From assembly GCA_947034895.1 (NCBI GenBank), contig OX344763.1, forward strand, positions 6,078,501 through 6,142,500: 64,000 nt of DNA, read 5' to 3'. A program made the position numbers and the translations under genes. The notes under the pieces were generated by a model. That model was not told the DNA's origin. It saw nothing but the letters and a program-made list of their open reading frames with translations, and searched no databases. Numbering within the stretch: position 1 is the stretch's first letter; each line of letters begins with the position of its first letter. Origin of the DNA: Rhytidiadelphus loreus. Taxonomy: Eukaryota > Streptophyta > Bryopsida > Hypnales > Hylocomiaceae. Positions 1-13,986 of the stretch are shown here, one piece after another.

Positions 1-27
1 GATTTTCACACTAGACATGTTTTTTTG

Positions 28-672
28 TTAACCCCTAAATGTCCAAGGCATGTTTTCAGCTTCCTAAAAACTACTCTAAATTGAAGAAAATGCTAACATT
101 TTGATAAGATGTTTCAATTTTTCTGAAATTGTAACCGTACAAATTCAAATTAGACTTGTTAGAGATTGCATAGGAAAAGAAAGCACAACAATATCACTTA
201 TGAAGTGAAAGATTATAACATTTGATTATGAGGGTGCTAAAATTGCAAAAAGGAATTGAAGTCTCTTTTGCAAGTCAAATCTAAAAAGTTGACGACCAAA
301 AAAATATGAGGTTAACGGGCCTAACTTGAAGAAATCAAATCAATTTACAACTTCTCAAAATTCACTCTACAACTTTTTTAAATGAATTTAGAATGTGATT
401 TTTTCTCCAAGATCTAGTGTATTTGAGGCTCATTTCCAAGAGCTCTTAACACTATAGAAAGTCAAGATTGCACAAGGTACCCGTGCACAAAATCTCTTAT
501 AGAAAAATCATTGTCATTTATTTTCAAGATCGGACTTTTGGAGGCAAAACTAGACTTCAAGAAGAACATTTAAAAAATATAAACTACTAAAAATAGCAAA
601 TTGGCTAGGATTTATTTAACTTCAAAGTTTTGCAAACACCATATTGTGGTGCCTTGGGCATTTAGGGGTTAA
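28..672. mobile_element. TTAA-flanked MITE, 645 bp
   Basis: The element starts with TTAA then CCCCTAAATG and ends with the inverted copy followed by TTAA. The outer 23 bases of the two ends match as inverted repeats with one difference. No similarity continues outside the TTAA, so TTAA is best read as the target duplication. The inside is AT-rich with no transposase frame, so it is non-autonomous. TTAA targets with ends starting CCC are typical of the piggyBac superfamily; assignment to it is inference. Confidence 0.7.
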
Positions 673-1093
673 ACATCAACATTACCTATAATAGTGACTA
701 GTCAATACTCCAACCTAAATTTCTTTATGATAAGGTAAACCAACCTATTACACACACAATCTCAATTCAACCTCATACACTTTTGTTCTGAAAAAGTACC
801 CCATGACTACATAAGGCCAAAATCAATTTGAGGGGTGGTAATAGGTTGCTTACCTTGTAATTGCAGGTTGTGGCGTACACTCTCCCTCCAAATTTTATAG
901 TCAATAAGGCTATTTATTTTTGTATTTTTTTTAAACAAATGAAACGAAATTTTCCTTTCTTTTCTTTTTTGGTTTAGGTAAAAACTCAGGAGCTTGTCTT
1001 GAAGCCCGATCATGAGAGAAGCATTTTCTCTTTTTCTTGAAGGGACTGTCAAGACCACCATGCACGTGCGTGTCACCCCAAACCCTAGTTGGA
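673..1093. other. Intergenic spacer, no gene seen
   Basis: AT-rich DNA between two TTAA elements. A short stretch near 725-750 resembles part of the dispersed repeat at 26275-26620. No conserved coding frame is visible. Confidence 0.5.
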
Positions 1094-2027
1094 TTAACCC
1101 CTAAAGGACCATTGTCCCCTCAGGGGACAAAATGAATTTCGGGCAGGTTCCTATGATCTCAATTTTTAGTGAAACTTTTTGAAACTTTCTCATAAGATAG
1201 GAAATCTTATTAGCTTCGTGGGAATATAAATTTTATTTCAATTGGTGTCCGGGAGCAAAAGTTATGGCATCTTAAACATAATTTTCATGTCACCGGGCAG
1301 AAAAAGAAATCTACAAAAATTTGAAATTAATTTTTTAATTTTTTTCTTCTTAAAGATAATATTTTTTTCTGCATGAGAAGCTTTGATTCATTCCATTTGG
1401 ATTAGTAATGTGAAAGTTATGAACAATCTTGTTTTGGGGCAATTTGAGCATCTTCTTGAAAAAATAACTTATAGGATTCAATTTTGAATGCAATTTTCAC
1501 AATTTTTCAAAAAAAACTGTTTGACAAGGTTAAGTTTTCTAGCTAGAACAATCTCACTGTCGAGATTATTGTGTTTCAATCCCATCTTAGAGCTATTAAC
1601 AATTTAGTTTTTCTTTCAATCTTGGACCTACTTCTACTTAACAATTTTTTAAAGAATGAAAATCAAGCGTGTGTTTTTTTTCGTTTTTTTTTCTGGACTT
1701 TCAACTCAATTCTTCAACACAAAAATTTTTAATTCAAGGTCCATGGTGCAAAAAAATTCACAAATGGCAATCAAAGTCATCTGAAATTGCAGGCCAATGT
1801 TCAAAGAAACTTTCTTTTTTCAACTTCGAATGCCAATATCTTCCAATCTGTACGGTCAAACTCTATGAATTTTTTTTTACATAATCCTTGACTAGTAATG
1901 TACAAGATCCTACGGTTAGATTCTAGAAAAATGTTTTTGTTTGTTTTTTTGGGTGAATGCAGAAGAAATAGCAGTTTTGAGTATTTTTTGACAGAAGAAT
2001 GGCCCTGGCTGGTCCTTTAGGGGTTAA
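1094..2027. mobile_element. TTAA-flanked MITE, 934 bp
   Basis: Both ends carry TTAACCCCTAAAGGACCA as a perfect 18-bp inverted repeat. The flanks beyond TTAA differ, which supports a TTAA target duplication. The left interior (a phrase about a cytosine-rich box, then text near 1200-1260) reappears inverted at 25080-25264 and 45640-45830, so these are members of one family. There is no transposase frame. Confidence 0.75.
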
Positions 2028-3220
2028 CATACCCCAACTTGGGTAAACTATCACTCCCAGGTCATTGCCTCTACCTTCAATTCCATGTATCTTTTTTTTT
2101 TCTTTTTTTGAAACATGTGTCTTTCTTTTGGATCCCGAGTGGTACCTCAATTCACCTAAAAACTTTCATTAAAAGACAACTTACTCCAACCAAGAAGTGG
2201 ATGTGGGATTATTTTGACCCAACTCATTTACCAACTTTTGCCAGTGATAAGAATGAACCCATTCAGTTATTATATTCCATCGAATACCCCCCCAAGTACC
2301 ACTACTACTGTATGTTGAGTTCTCAAGGGCTGACCTGGACATGCGTGGGCCATTTATTGCAACAACTGAAGGGGGATATATATTAATATATCAGAACAAT
2401 TTATTTTTTGAGTCCTCCCCATGGGTAAAACATGGCAGCCTTTGAGTTCAGTCAGTTTGGGTGATGATAAGGGGTTAACTTACCCTTGTAGAACATGGCC
2501 AACTGCGGAGGTGCATAAGCTTGTTGCCAGTACTTGAGGAAGCAGGGTACAAATGGGTGCAGGGCATGAAGTGGAAGGGGGACATTATCAAATGAAAAGG
2601 GGGTCTTGTAGCTCTCCCTCTCCCTCTTGCTGAGTGGCTTGCATTGCTATCATGCCCCCTTGTGTTGAGGATCTCATCTTGTCCAGCGTAAAATGATGCT
2701 CATTTCTTCATCACTTGTACTTGTGAGGCCCATACCACGATTAGAAGCAATGGGCCTACCAGTGAGTGACCCTTGTCCCTGTCCCAAGTCAGGTGTGAAT
2801 CTACACCAGTTGTACATTTGGTACACGGTTGTGCGAAATTCATCACCACAAGTGTTGGCTTGGTTTTGTTGGGAAGGTGATTAATATATGTAATTGTAAA
2901 CAACGGTCCCCATCGAGAGTGGTGCCTACAATGTAAAAAAGTGCCTAGGGTCCATTTTCAGTACATCTATTTTCAACATATGAAATTTCAGAAATTTATT
3001 CTTAAGCTGCCCAAACATTCATGCTAATAGAATCTTGAATCCCTTTTTTTGATTTCCATCAAGATCTAATAAAATTTTAGACAATATTTAAAGCATTTTT
3101 GAAGCATTTTTGAATTACTTATGGATTTGACAAATTTTAGACAATATTTATAGTGGGAACTATGTTCAAATGCATTTGAACATATTTATAGTGGGAACTA
3201 TGTTCAATAACTATGAATGA
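2028..3220. other. Intergenic spacer, no gene seen
   Basis: No homology is recognised. A further TTAA end-like motif (AAGGGGTTAAC) lies near 2468-2480. Open frames here are short and lack any family signature. Confidence 0.45.
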
Positions 3221-3360
3221 CAACACTTCAACTCTTCAACTCCTAAAATGTCAGACAAATGTAGATAGGATCAATTCCATCCCTATCTACATGTTTTTCC
3301 AACACTTCAACCCCTAAAATGTCAGGCAAATGTAGATAGGGTCAATTCCATCCCTATCTA
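3221..3360. repeat. Direct duplication with small palindromes
   Basis: A block of about 75 bp beginning CAACACTTCAA occurs at 3221 and again at 3299 with few changes; a third partial copy is at 3831-3880. Each copy has ATGTAGATAGG and, in the first, its inverted partner CCTATCTACAT, so it can form a short hairpin. It adjoins the element starting at 3359. Confidence 0.6.
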
Positions 3361-3817
3361 AGGTAGGAGGCTTTGAAATGGCTCGTCTAAGGGCTAATCT
3401 GCCTTATTCATGTATTTTCATAAATGGAAATATTTTTAGCTCATTTTTCAGACAAAGAAAAATAGAAGAGAAATCTAACACAAGTGGTTTCATATTCTTG
3501 AAGCATTTTTGAATTACTTATGGATTTTCAAAGGAGTTGTGTCATAGGTTCCTATTTATGTCCCTAGGTCTTCCATAAATTGTTCACTTGCAACTTCTAA
3601 GGAAAAATGAAAAAACAAAGAGATGAAATTCCATTTCATTTGTTTCAAAAAGAAGAAGCAAAAAGAATGATTGGCTCTTGCAATTAATAATGATTTTTTC
3701 CTTGATTCATTCAATGACTATGGAGGTCAGTTTTTGAACTACTGTTTGTCCATTTCACAACCATTTATAGGGTCCATTCTTATTAATGCCCGCTCCATTT
3801 CAGAGCCTCCTACCTTA
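3359..3817. mobile_element. MITE-like element with ends TAAGGTAGGAGG
   Basis: The left end TAAGGTAGGAGG continues into CTTTGAAATGG, and the right end is the inverted copy (CCATTTCAGAGCCTCCTACC then TTA) with few differences. The same ends bound 53408-53747 and close 54987. No coding frame is seen inside. The superfamily is not determined because no target duplication stands out. Confidence 0.6.
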
Positions 3818-6049
3818 CGTTTTTTTCCCCAACATTTCAGCCTCTGAAATGTCAGATAGATGTAGATAGGGGTGCAATTGATGGAGGATCCATAAGTTAA
3901 ATAATGGATATGTCCATGAGTGAGCGGCCATCTTTGGTCAGTATTCTCTCTCTCTTTCTCTTTCCAAGTGTCCAGTGTGTGTGTCAGCTTACAGTTGTTT
4001 CAAGCTGTCCATGAAGTTTTTTCAATATCATCATCACTTCCGGGTACTTAAGCTTGTGTTTGCCTTTCCGTACAAAATACTAGATACTGGGAATGTCAGT
4101 GTCAGTTACATTTTAGTTGGCTTGCTTCAAAGCAGTAAAGGTTGATGAGTAACTGCAAGATGACCCCTCCCTAGTCCCTACGGTAGGGATCTATGACAAT
4201 ATTCATGATTGAAGGGGATATACTACCCTCTTGTTGCTTTTGGGTGACCTTTTTAATTTGGCTACATTATTTATTCAACATTTATTCAGTACATGAATTA
4301 TACAAAAAAATTAATATTATTATGTAGTAGATATTAATATCTTTAAATATCATGGGAATTCCATTGAATTCCCAAAATTTATCATGGGGGTACAATAATT
4401 ATGCAAATTTAGTATGAAATGCTGAGATTCAAAATGAATTATATGATGTACCAATTATGACAAGCCAAAACCTGCCAAAGTGAACAATGTATTATCCAAA
4501 AAAACAATGCATTGTCCCCCTTAAGTGTAAAGTTTATACCTCGGTTCAAAACTACAAGTTGAATCCAAGTGGCACAGACTTTGGTAAATTATATTGCCAA
4601 TAACAAAGCAATGTAATAATACACGAAGTTAGTGTTTTTGAGAGGATGGTCATTCAATATATCAAAGCATCAATTCAATTAAAGCCAAGTATCCCAATCC
4701 ATTTTTTAAATTATTATTTTTTAAATCCAAAAATCCAAATACCAATATCAACTTAGGTAGTTAACAAAATATACAGAACAATCTGCATTTTTATCAACAA
4801 CTACACATGTATCCACATCTATACAAATATCCATGTCATTAGATTTTTTTGCCTTTTACCAACTCTTTTCCTTCAATTACCATATTGAACAATTTTTCAA
4901 GTAACAAGTCCATTTGTTTTTCTATTTTTTACTCTGAATAGATATTCTTATAGATTTTTCACCAAGTTTTTTTCCAAATGTTTTCAAATTGCAATTGTTT
5001 TTTCCTCCAATTCCACCTTCTAAACAAAGAACTAACTGGGGTTTCTCCCCAAACATTGGTTACATTGCCAACAAGAACAATGCCCTTCCCACATCTTTTT
5101 ATAAATCTTATCCTCTCATTGTTTGTTGACTTGGTTATTTTTCCTCTATCACTATTTACTACAGTACTGACCCACATAACATTTAGTAGCGTTCATGTGC
5201 CCTACTCATCACATTGAGCCTCCACCTGTTCACTTAGTGCTACTGATGGGTGTGAAATATTCCACACCATCTACTAAGTTATTCCAAGTAGAGCCAAGAC
5301 AGTGACAGTGCATTCTAAGGTACTGAATGTTATGTAATTACAGTCACGTGAAGAACCTTATTATTTTGTTTTTTTGAAAGCCTAACCAAGTTGACTGAAC
5401 TTCAGTTTATTATTCTGAGCAACACATGTGGTTCTTGTAGCTGAATGCTCCCATACTATTAAAATAATTCCTGTCCTCCTGGTAAAAAGTTCCCATTCCA
5501 TTCCATTCCATTCCCTCGGGCATCCATCCAGGTAGGGGCAACAATGATTTTGGGGTTTTCTTCCAAATTGCTCCAAAGTGTGTGCAAGTCAATTGTTAAA
5601 AAAATTATTAAAAAAATAAAAAATAAAAATAAAAAGTGTGTGTAAGTTACTCCTTTTGCAACAACTTAAAGTACCTTACATTTATCAGTGCATCAGAGAA
5701 GTGAGTGGGTCCTTCTCAATCTGGCAACTGCAAGGGAGCCGGCTAAACTAACTCACATTCTGCACACTTGGAAACCAATCAGGAATCTTAGAAAGTGCCC
5801 AAAAAGAAGTACTGTAGTTTGTGGACAGGCATCTTCAGTTGCATTGCGTACTGTCTTGGAGCTTGGCAATGTCTGTATTAACCGTAGAAAGATGCCGCGG
5901 ACACTAAGTGTCCAATGGATGACAGAGAATCCTTTTATGTAAGAGAGAAGTGTAGATGTTCATTCTTGGGATTTTGAGTGAAGAAGGGGAGGTCTTGCAC
6001 AGTACTTTGATCTCCAATGAGTGCTCTTCAGTTGTTGTTTTATCACCTA
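3818..6049. other. Intergenic spacer, no gene seen
   Basis: AT-rich DNA with a (CATTC)n-like microsatellite at about 5490-5515 and a run of mixed A/T at 5599-5635. Short open frames on both strands have no recognisable product. Confidence 0.45.
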
Positions 6050-6967
6050 CAGTTTTTTTACTATGTTTTCACCAAAAACACTCCAAAACTATCATTTCTA
6101 GTACAAGTACCAAATTTTAAGGAAAAAAAACATTTTTGGACACATGTAACTGTAGGATCTTGTAGTAAGTTGGTTTGAAAAGATGTGGAAAAAATTTCAT
6201 AAATTTTCACTATGTAGATTGCAAGATATTAGCATTTGAAGTGACAAGAATCATTTTGGAGACCCTATGAAAAAACGGGCAGCTATACTTCACGCAATGT
6301 CACTTTTATATGAAAAAGTGTCCAAAATGGCGGTGCTTCTCTGGATTCATCCTTCAAGGTAAGTTGGCTACATGCTTGAAAATTTTCAGATCATTTGGAA
6401 TTGTACAACATATAGGAAAAAAATAGTAAGTAGAAAGAAGTAGAGAATGATTCAAAATACTAAATTGTTAAGAATTTAGTTATAGAATTTAAAAATGTCA
6501 ATCCTAATGGTTGTAATGTTATGATAAACAACCTACATCCTATGATTTTATTTTTATCAAAAAATTATTGAAAACTGAGTTAAATAAAGGATTTCTAAGA
6601 TTATTCTAGAGTAGAAAATCTATAACAAACCACAAACTAAAACTCCTCATAACTTTCATCTCATTAATTCAAAACTTTCCATGTATATATAAAATTAGAA
6701 AACCAATTTCTAATTTCTAATTCTCAAAAAAATGATTTTTTAAGAATTTTTTCAAGCTACCCAAGCTACCAGTAAATCGCTAAAATTACATATCATATAA
6801 TAACTTTTTAATCATGTTGTAAAAAATTTATAAAAATTATTGGGCCTTAAAGCTACTCCTCAAGAACATGTTGTGTGAAAATTTCAAAGAAAAAAAAATT
6901 TCATTCGTAGTGAGCTGCCCAAAATCGCTATGTTGCCAGAAAAGCAATTTGGTCCTTTAGGGGTTAA
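6050..6967. mobile_element. Degenerate TTAA-family element, right end intact
   Basis: The right end is GGTCCTTTAGGGG followed by TTAA (6964-6967). The interior from about 6420 to 6950 matches 14340-14860 clearly, including a phrase around CCTTAAAGCTACTCCT. The left end is decayed and its position is approximate. A separate family left end (TTAACCCCTAAATGC) lies at 7032-7045 without a clear partner. Confidence 0.55.
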
Positions 6968-9900
6968 GTAAATGATTCTAATGGTACCAAAAAGGATGAT
7001 TTTTTACGGTGACCAACCCAACATTCTAAGGTTAACCCCTAAATGCTCATTCTAATATCGGATCAAGTATCCTTTGTTTCCGAAATATTAAAAATAAATA
7101 AAAATAGGGCTTTGTTTCAAAGGATGGTGTTTTTCTTTTTTTCTTTTTTAATGTGTTTTGTAGATTGTCTCACAATTATTAGAGCCTAAAAATAATGGTC
7201 ATTGTTATCAACCTTAGGAACGGATTGAACTTCCCATCATTGAGGTACTTCCCCACATGTGTCCTCATCAAAGAGACAATGGAAACCCACATCTTTGGTG
7301 GGATATGGAACACGTGTCCATGACATATGCTATTGTAAAAAACATGCATGAAGATCCATCAGCATGTTGACTGATACAAGACACCTTCGTGATTTGGCAA
7401 CAAATATTTCAATTGGGCCTTGACTTGAAGAGACAACCACTCCAAATGCAACATCAACAAGTTGTAGATGGTACACAACCATGGAAATTGTGGATCTTGA
7501 GGTAGACACCAATAAACAATTATTGATCGTGATGCCCTCCAATGAACCTTTCTAAAACCGTGCAATTCAATCCAAACACCCTCAAGAAATCATAATTACA
7601 AAGAAAGAGAGGTCTCTTTTTAAATTTAATCTATTTTATTCATAAGCCTATTTAATTATAAACAACAGATAAATAAATATTCAAATATTTTTACATATAC
7701 AAATATTAAGCCTCAAAAAATTCTTCATCAACTTTTTATTCTATAATATTTATAAATGTAAACAATGCAAGATGAATGAGCATATAATAAAGGCACAAAA
7801 AGTTGTGTAGTATATGAAAGGCCACACAAATTATTTGATGCAATAGCCATAGCTTCCCTTGATATTGTTTTTTGGTCATGGCTTTCATTCCATGGCTTGG
7901 GTTGTGGATTTAGTGGTGGCTTCACTTTTTGAGCTTCATTTCATGATTTTAGTCATGTCTATTCACACTTGTTGCACCCTATATTCATCAATACATAAAT
8001 AGATGTCAATATATAAGATTTTAAATATCGACTATACCAATTTCAACCTAAAGGTTGTCACTAGAATTAAGAATTGCACTTTCAAAGTACCTTTAAAACT
8101 TGCTTTGTTAATATTTAGTTTGAAATCGAGTCACAATAAGAGAGCCCACCTATCATCAATGGTTATTCAATATCCTCTCTTAGGCTCACTAATTTGGTGA
8201 AGGAGTTGGTTTAGAGAATTTTGATGAGAAATATTGTCTCTTTCAAAAATCTTATACAACTCGACCAATGAAATTAATACACATGGAAGTGGACCATATA
8301 TTAGGCCCCATCATTTGGCATACCATCTCATCCAATTACTTAGCATTGGATTTTGCTTGTAAACACTATTGTTAAAAAAAAGTAGTTTCATTATAAGGGG
8401 CTCCCTTATTGTTGCACTAGCTCACTTTTTGGGTAAAGTTCTACTCAAATCTCCATAACATTCTTAACCAACACTAAAGGGGGTTCCTTTTGCTCCTCTA
8501 GAGTGTGTAACCCCCCTAGCTTTGCAACTTCCCAATCCATTGAAATTACGGTTGACTTTTTGTGTTTACAAATATGCATAGCCAACTAGTTCACTCATGA
8601 ACCTCACCAATATTTTATAACCAACCAGCCATGTCTTCCCTATGATTGAACTGAATTTTCTCTTATGCATCTAGGAGAGGGATCATCCTTCTTCCAAGGA
8701 GGTATGATTCAATCTAGTTAACAATGTTATTTCTTCACATGAAATTTTTGCAGATACAAATTAAAGTCTCCTACCTTTTAGACCACAATCACTAAAATGA
8801 AAAAAGAAAATATATTATAAAAGGATCATTAGCTAGAAGTTTCTTCACACCCAATGAAAAAACAAGATCTTTTGCTTGGGTAGTCTTCACAAGCCTAAGT
8901 AGTACCTATCTGTAAACCTTGCCTCCAAGTCTGCCTCCTAGGTTGCATTGTCTACGTGAGCTGAACTGATTGTGCTTTCCCTTTTTTTTCCCTCTTAGCA
9001 AGGTGAAGGCATCCAAAAGCGTCCCTATTCCTATTCTTGTATCCTAGACTACCTCTAAATGTATCCCTAGACTTTAGTTAATGTGTCCTTCAAATGTTTA
9101 CCTCTAATTCCCTAACGCATTTGAAGGACACATACTTAACTCTAATTTGCTTACTATTATTTTTTTCAGTGGTCCAGGGAGCCAATACTTTGAAAAATCA
9201 TAGAAATTACATACCACACCTGAAAAATCTTTTTTTTTTCAATACTCATGATTTTCACTTGCTAATACTAAAATAATATCATTTTAAGAAAAAGGTGTCT
9301 CCAACTATGTTGAATTGCTTGTATTGACGGTTTTGGGTGCTTCTACCTTAGTCACCTCTTTTCAACCCCAAAAAATCCTACATTACAAACCTCCATACTC
9401 TCTCCCTTACAAATAAATTGTTGCCCATTGTAACGCTTGCTCCCTTTTTTGAGTAGCCCCCAGCCTGCTACACTCGGCCTTTCCAATCACTTCATCAGTC
9501 CGAATCCAATAAGCTTGGTTTGATTTCATGATTTTCACAGTGCCCAGCCAGCCGCAGCGGTGATCATCCGCCTGTGTACGTTTGATTACTTGGTTGAGTG
9601 CAGTGAGTCCCCAGGCAGTCACTGAGGTTTTGCAGGTTTTATGATAAGCTCATCCTTCAGTTCTGTCTTCAGTTTGTTAGGGGAGGCCAGCACGTACTCA
9701 CTCTGCATATGTGAGCTGGAATTTCCGCAGGTTGCATAATTTAATTCATGATTTCACCCGTGAGGAGTTTGCAAACAGCAGTGACAAAGAGCCCATTCAA
9801 GCCATGTAAAACAGAAAGTGCCGACTCATCATTTTCTGCGGCAATTGTGTAATGCACGTACTACATCTTCTGAGCTCATTGTCATTGTGACACAATGTCA

Positions 9901-9980
9901 CAAGGAGGTCCAAAAAAAATAGAAAAAATTTCCCTCCTTCCCCTCAGACCTCTTGTAATTTTTAGAAAGCGATGTAATTG
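6968..9980. other. Intergenic spacer, no gene seen
   Basis: Contains the orphan TTAA element end at 7032. The rest is AT-rich, probably old decayed repeats, but I recognise no transposon protein or host gene on either strand. Confidence 0.4.
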
Positions 9981-9995
9981 ACAAACAATATGAGA

Positions 9996-10185
9996 CAAAC
10001 AACATCCCGTATCTTGCACCCGTACCCATATCCCATATCCTATACTCGTATTTGTATTCATATCCAATATTGTGCCGTATCTGTATCCATATCCACATTC
10101 AATATTCACTATGTATTTGTATATGATACTATATCCGTACCTAGTATTTATTTTCATATCCGTATCTGTATTGATACTTGGATAG
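9996..10185. repeat. Degenerate ATATCC/GTATCC hexamer tract
   Basis: Many variant copies of six-base words of the form NTATCC alternate with NTATTC and NTATTT across about 190 bp. This is a decayed microsatellite. The open frames over it on both strands are caused by the repeat and are not genes. Confidence 0.6.
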
Positions 10186-10351
10186 CTCAAATTAAATCTT
10201 ACAAAATCAACTGCTTGTAATTTTTTGAGAAATCAACAACAATTTTAAAGGTAAGCATTCAAAAAACAAAACAATCAATGGCCTTTAAATTTTTTGAGAG
10301 AGGAGGGGGGGAACTAATACCCTTGGGAGCATCTTTTGTGCTCATTGTAAC

Positions 10352-10580
10352 TTAACCCCTTAATGCCTCAATCCTTTTTCAAATTTTGACACATTTTTGC
10401 TTATATCTTTGTACAATAATACCATTTATCAAAGTTTCATGAAATTGGGCATAAAAGAAGGTTGTCTTTTCAAGATTCAAGTGTTACATTGGATGAATGA
10501 GAAGGTAGTTGGATGAAACAATGCTTGCAAGCCCTCTGTTCATCGTCCAAAATATGGACGTTAGAGCACTTAAGGGTTAA
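10352..10580. mobile_element. Short TTAA-flanked MITE, 229 bp
   Basis: The left end is TTAACCCCTTAATGC; the right end is GCACTTAAGGG followed by TTAA. The ends match each other as imperfect inverted repeats and differ from the CCCCTAAAGG type, so this is a subtype or a diverged copy of the TTAA family. Confidence 0.5.
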
Positions 10581-13500
10581 TATGGGGCAGTTACTTGTTA
10601 ACTTCAATTAGCATGACAGGAGTAAGTTGTAGAAGGGAGGCCGTCAGTGATCAGATGAGTGAGTTTTTTGGTTTTGTATCTTTATGCACATTGGTCTCAT
10701 CCTCCATCCATCGACAGAAACAAGATCATGGTTGGCATGTGGGTACTTCATTTTCAACCTATTTGTTGACTTTGATGGCTTCCAAAGTAACTTTCTTGAT
10801 GTAAGGCAACCTAATTATTAAGGCCACCTAATTTCACTATTTTGTATAGTTACTATTATTATATTAGTCAAATTTTCATTGATTTTCTTGTTGTTGGCAA
10901 GTGAAAGGTGAGGCTCCAACACACCAAAGAACGTGACATTCGGATACTATATGCAAAAGTTAGGAAGGAGCAAAGTTTGGTTCTAAGATAGTTTCTTCCA
11001 CATAGGTCACAAAATTGATTTTGGAGATGGACATGGAGTAAAGATGGTGGTTTAGGGTTCAATGGCGCATTTTGGGGTCGCCATCTCAATGGATTAATTG
11101 TTTTTTCAAATGAACATTGTGTATCAAATTATGAATCAATGGATTTTATTAGAGCACCTTTGAGGAATTGGTAGCAAGAAAGGTAACATAGCCACATGAT
11201 AAGGAAAAATAATAAGTTAATCCACCTTAAACGATGTTGATTCCTTAACCTATTGAGCGACCCAAGGGAGAATAAAAAATTGTCCTTGAAGTTGGGCATG
11301 GATCTTGTTGTTTGCCCAAAATTTATTCAGGCTAGGTATGCACAAGTGAATAGCCATTAGTGCTTTGACTTTGCAATCTAAATGTAGTGCTTGGCAAGCC
11401 AAAATTCACAATAGAAGTAGGTTCAATAGGTTGAAACATTCCAAAAAATAAAATAAAAACACTTTTTGTCAACGATTTTTCTCAAAACCAAGACCCAAGG
11501 GCTTAGCTTGTTGTTTAAAGGTTAAGATAAATACACCTACTTGTGTTCAAATAAGTAGTAGAGCATTGTTACTATATTACTTAATTGCCCAATTTTGTCT
11601 TGGATCTTATTGGAAGTCAAAAGAGTAATGGATGTTCTCACACTATAGGTACTTCAATGGCTTTGAAACTAGGATTGCATTTTTAGTGCACGTAGAGGAC
11701 TTATTTCTTTAAACAATAATTTTGAAACAAGTTTTTTGATGGATTCTTATGAAATTGGGAACACACAAATTCACTTATATAAGCTACCTTATTTGTAAGG
11801 TAGGTTTGACAAAAAAAATAGTTTTCCAAGTATATGCCAAATTTTTAGGAAACTATTCTCTCTCAAAAAAAATTATATGGAGGAAAAATTAACTTATAAC
11901 TGTAAAATAATTATCTTTTTAGCATCTATTGAAGCTTATTTATCGGGAAAGAAATTACATCACCATAGATGTGCCAACTCTTCCCTTCATGTATGGTATA
12001 CCTTTAGTGTTTTTAAATCTGCAAATAAATTGCATTCCAAGGATTTAGGGATTCAAAAGCCTTCTTTCTAACCGCTTAAAAATGACTTTCAACTAGAAGT
12101 TGAATGTGATTTGAATCATAAATATGTAGAAAATATATATAAGATAAGTTTTATTACACTTGGTCCCTATACTATTAGATTACTTTAGATTCAATTGTTT
12201 GGAAAATATAAATATAGACATGTTGGAGTGAATAATGACCAAATAGAAAATAAGTTCAAACGAAGGAAAACACTCAAGTAGGGAGACAAACTAGAAACTC
12301 CAATTTTATTTGTCTTCAAACCAATCTTATATTCCAATCACAAATTGGTATTATAGTTAGTACAAATTTACAATAACTCCATATTCTTAATTCTCTCAAA
12401 CATCAAATAAGACATCAATGATACAATCAACATCCAACTAGGACTAGAAATTTATTTAACTCAACTTCAATTCAATCACATCACATACTACAAAATACTA
12501 AACTCATCATAGACCCGCTCCTATAATTCCAACAATCAACTTCTTTCATACTTGAAACTTGAAGTACATTAAAATTAGGTGCATTGATCACAAAAATCCT
12601 AACAAAACACTACATCCAACTTGGGCTAGACTCCATGCTCTCCTTGCAATGAATAACTTCCAAATAAGAGAAGCCGACTAAGTACGAAGGTACACCAACC
12701 AATTCAATGCTCATAACTACCAAGTCAATTTATTTTTGAAAAAAAATGATGTACGAATGGCTAGTGTTCAAAGAAAATAAAACATAGCTTCCCATTGTGA
12801 CCATAGGAAATACTATTCTTGTCTTTTTGGGTGCTAATGTAACTCCAATCATTTCCTCCATTGTTGCAATAATAATATGAAAATAACCCTCAAGATTGTA
12901 GGAAAATGAATAAATATTTTTTGATGTGTATTAACTTCATGGCTTCATCCATTGAATTCATGAAATTGTCATTTAGCAACCCAATTCCAAACCATTGAGA
13001 GTCAATTCTATATTCAACTTGTCTCTATGTGAAGCTAAATAGAGTTTTGATGACATTGGAATGGAATAGAGCAAAATTAGGTTAACTATCATGGGAAAAT
13101 TGGGCTCGGGTTGATTTTATCCATTGTAACCCAATTCTATAAAATGATCTTACAATATGACCATCGACAATAACTAAAAAATGATGGGCTTGCAACCACA
13201 AAATCAAACTTTAAAATCCTTCAATTTATATATTTCCAACTTTTGACTAGTTAAAATGAATTTTAAATATTGATTTTCTCAAACTTTGATTTTCAGGGAT
13301 GAAATCTCACATTTTCTACAAGCCATAAAGTTTAGATTTGTTTTTTGAAAATTTCAGTGAATTTTTGAAGAAAATGAGAAGAAAATCCATATCCAATACA
13401 AAATTAGATATAAAGATGTGAATTTTTTTTCTTGTAGTTGTATATGATATTGTAGAACATTACAGTGTAAACTAATTTTCATTCTCTTTCAACAATTGAA

Positions 13501-13986
13501 AAAATTGAGTCCATAGGCCCAATTGAAAGTTCAAATTGCAATAAAGTACCCAATTTGAAGAATTATTTGAAATTTAAGATTGGAATAGAAACCAAACTTG
13601 ATCAACTTTATTTGCTTTGGATTACAAGGTAAGGGGACACAAGTTAATATATGTGAGGAAATTTGAATAAGTAACTTTCTCGGAAAGTGTGCCAATGCTA
13701 CAAGGATAGAGCCAATTGTAGCTATTTTTTTTAGTGGTCAGACTCAAATTAAAAAGAAAAGTCTATAAATAGATTTGAGATTAGGATCAAAGAACTAGAA
13801 GTGACCAAAATATACTACAAGATGGTTTGTTAATTAAGCATCTTCTTCAATAGAAAAGTCAATAACACCCTTCTCATGAAATGTCCAACACCATTCACTC
13901 TCCAAATGCATTCAAGCAACTTCCAAATTAAAACTATCTAAAATAAACCAACCTTTGACAAGTCAAAGATCCGTCACTAACATTCA
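10581..13986. other. Intergenic spacer, no gene seen
   Basis: AT-rich, with frequent stops in all frames. No conserved domain, RNA gene or clear repeat boundary is seen. Confidence 0.4.

Noticed and set aside
9882..10220. ORFs of 66-102 codons rich in Tyr and Ile on both strands
   Set aside because: They are produced by the NTATCC microsatellite.
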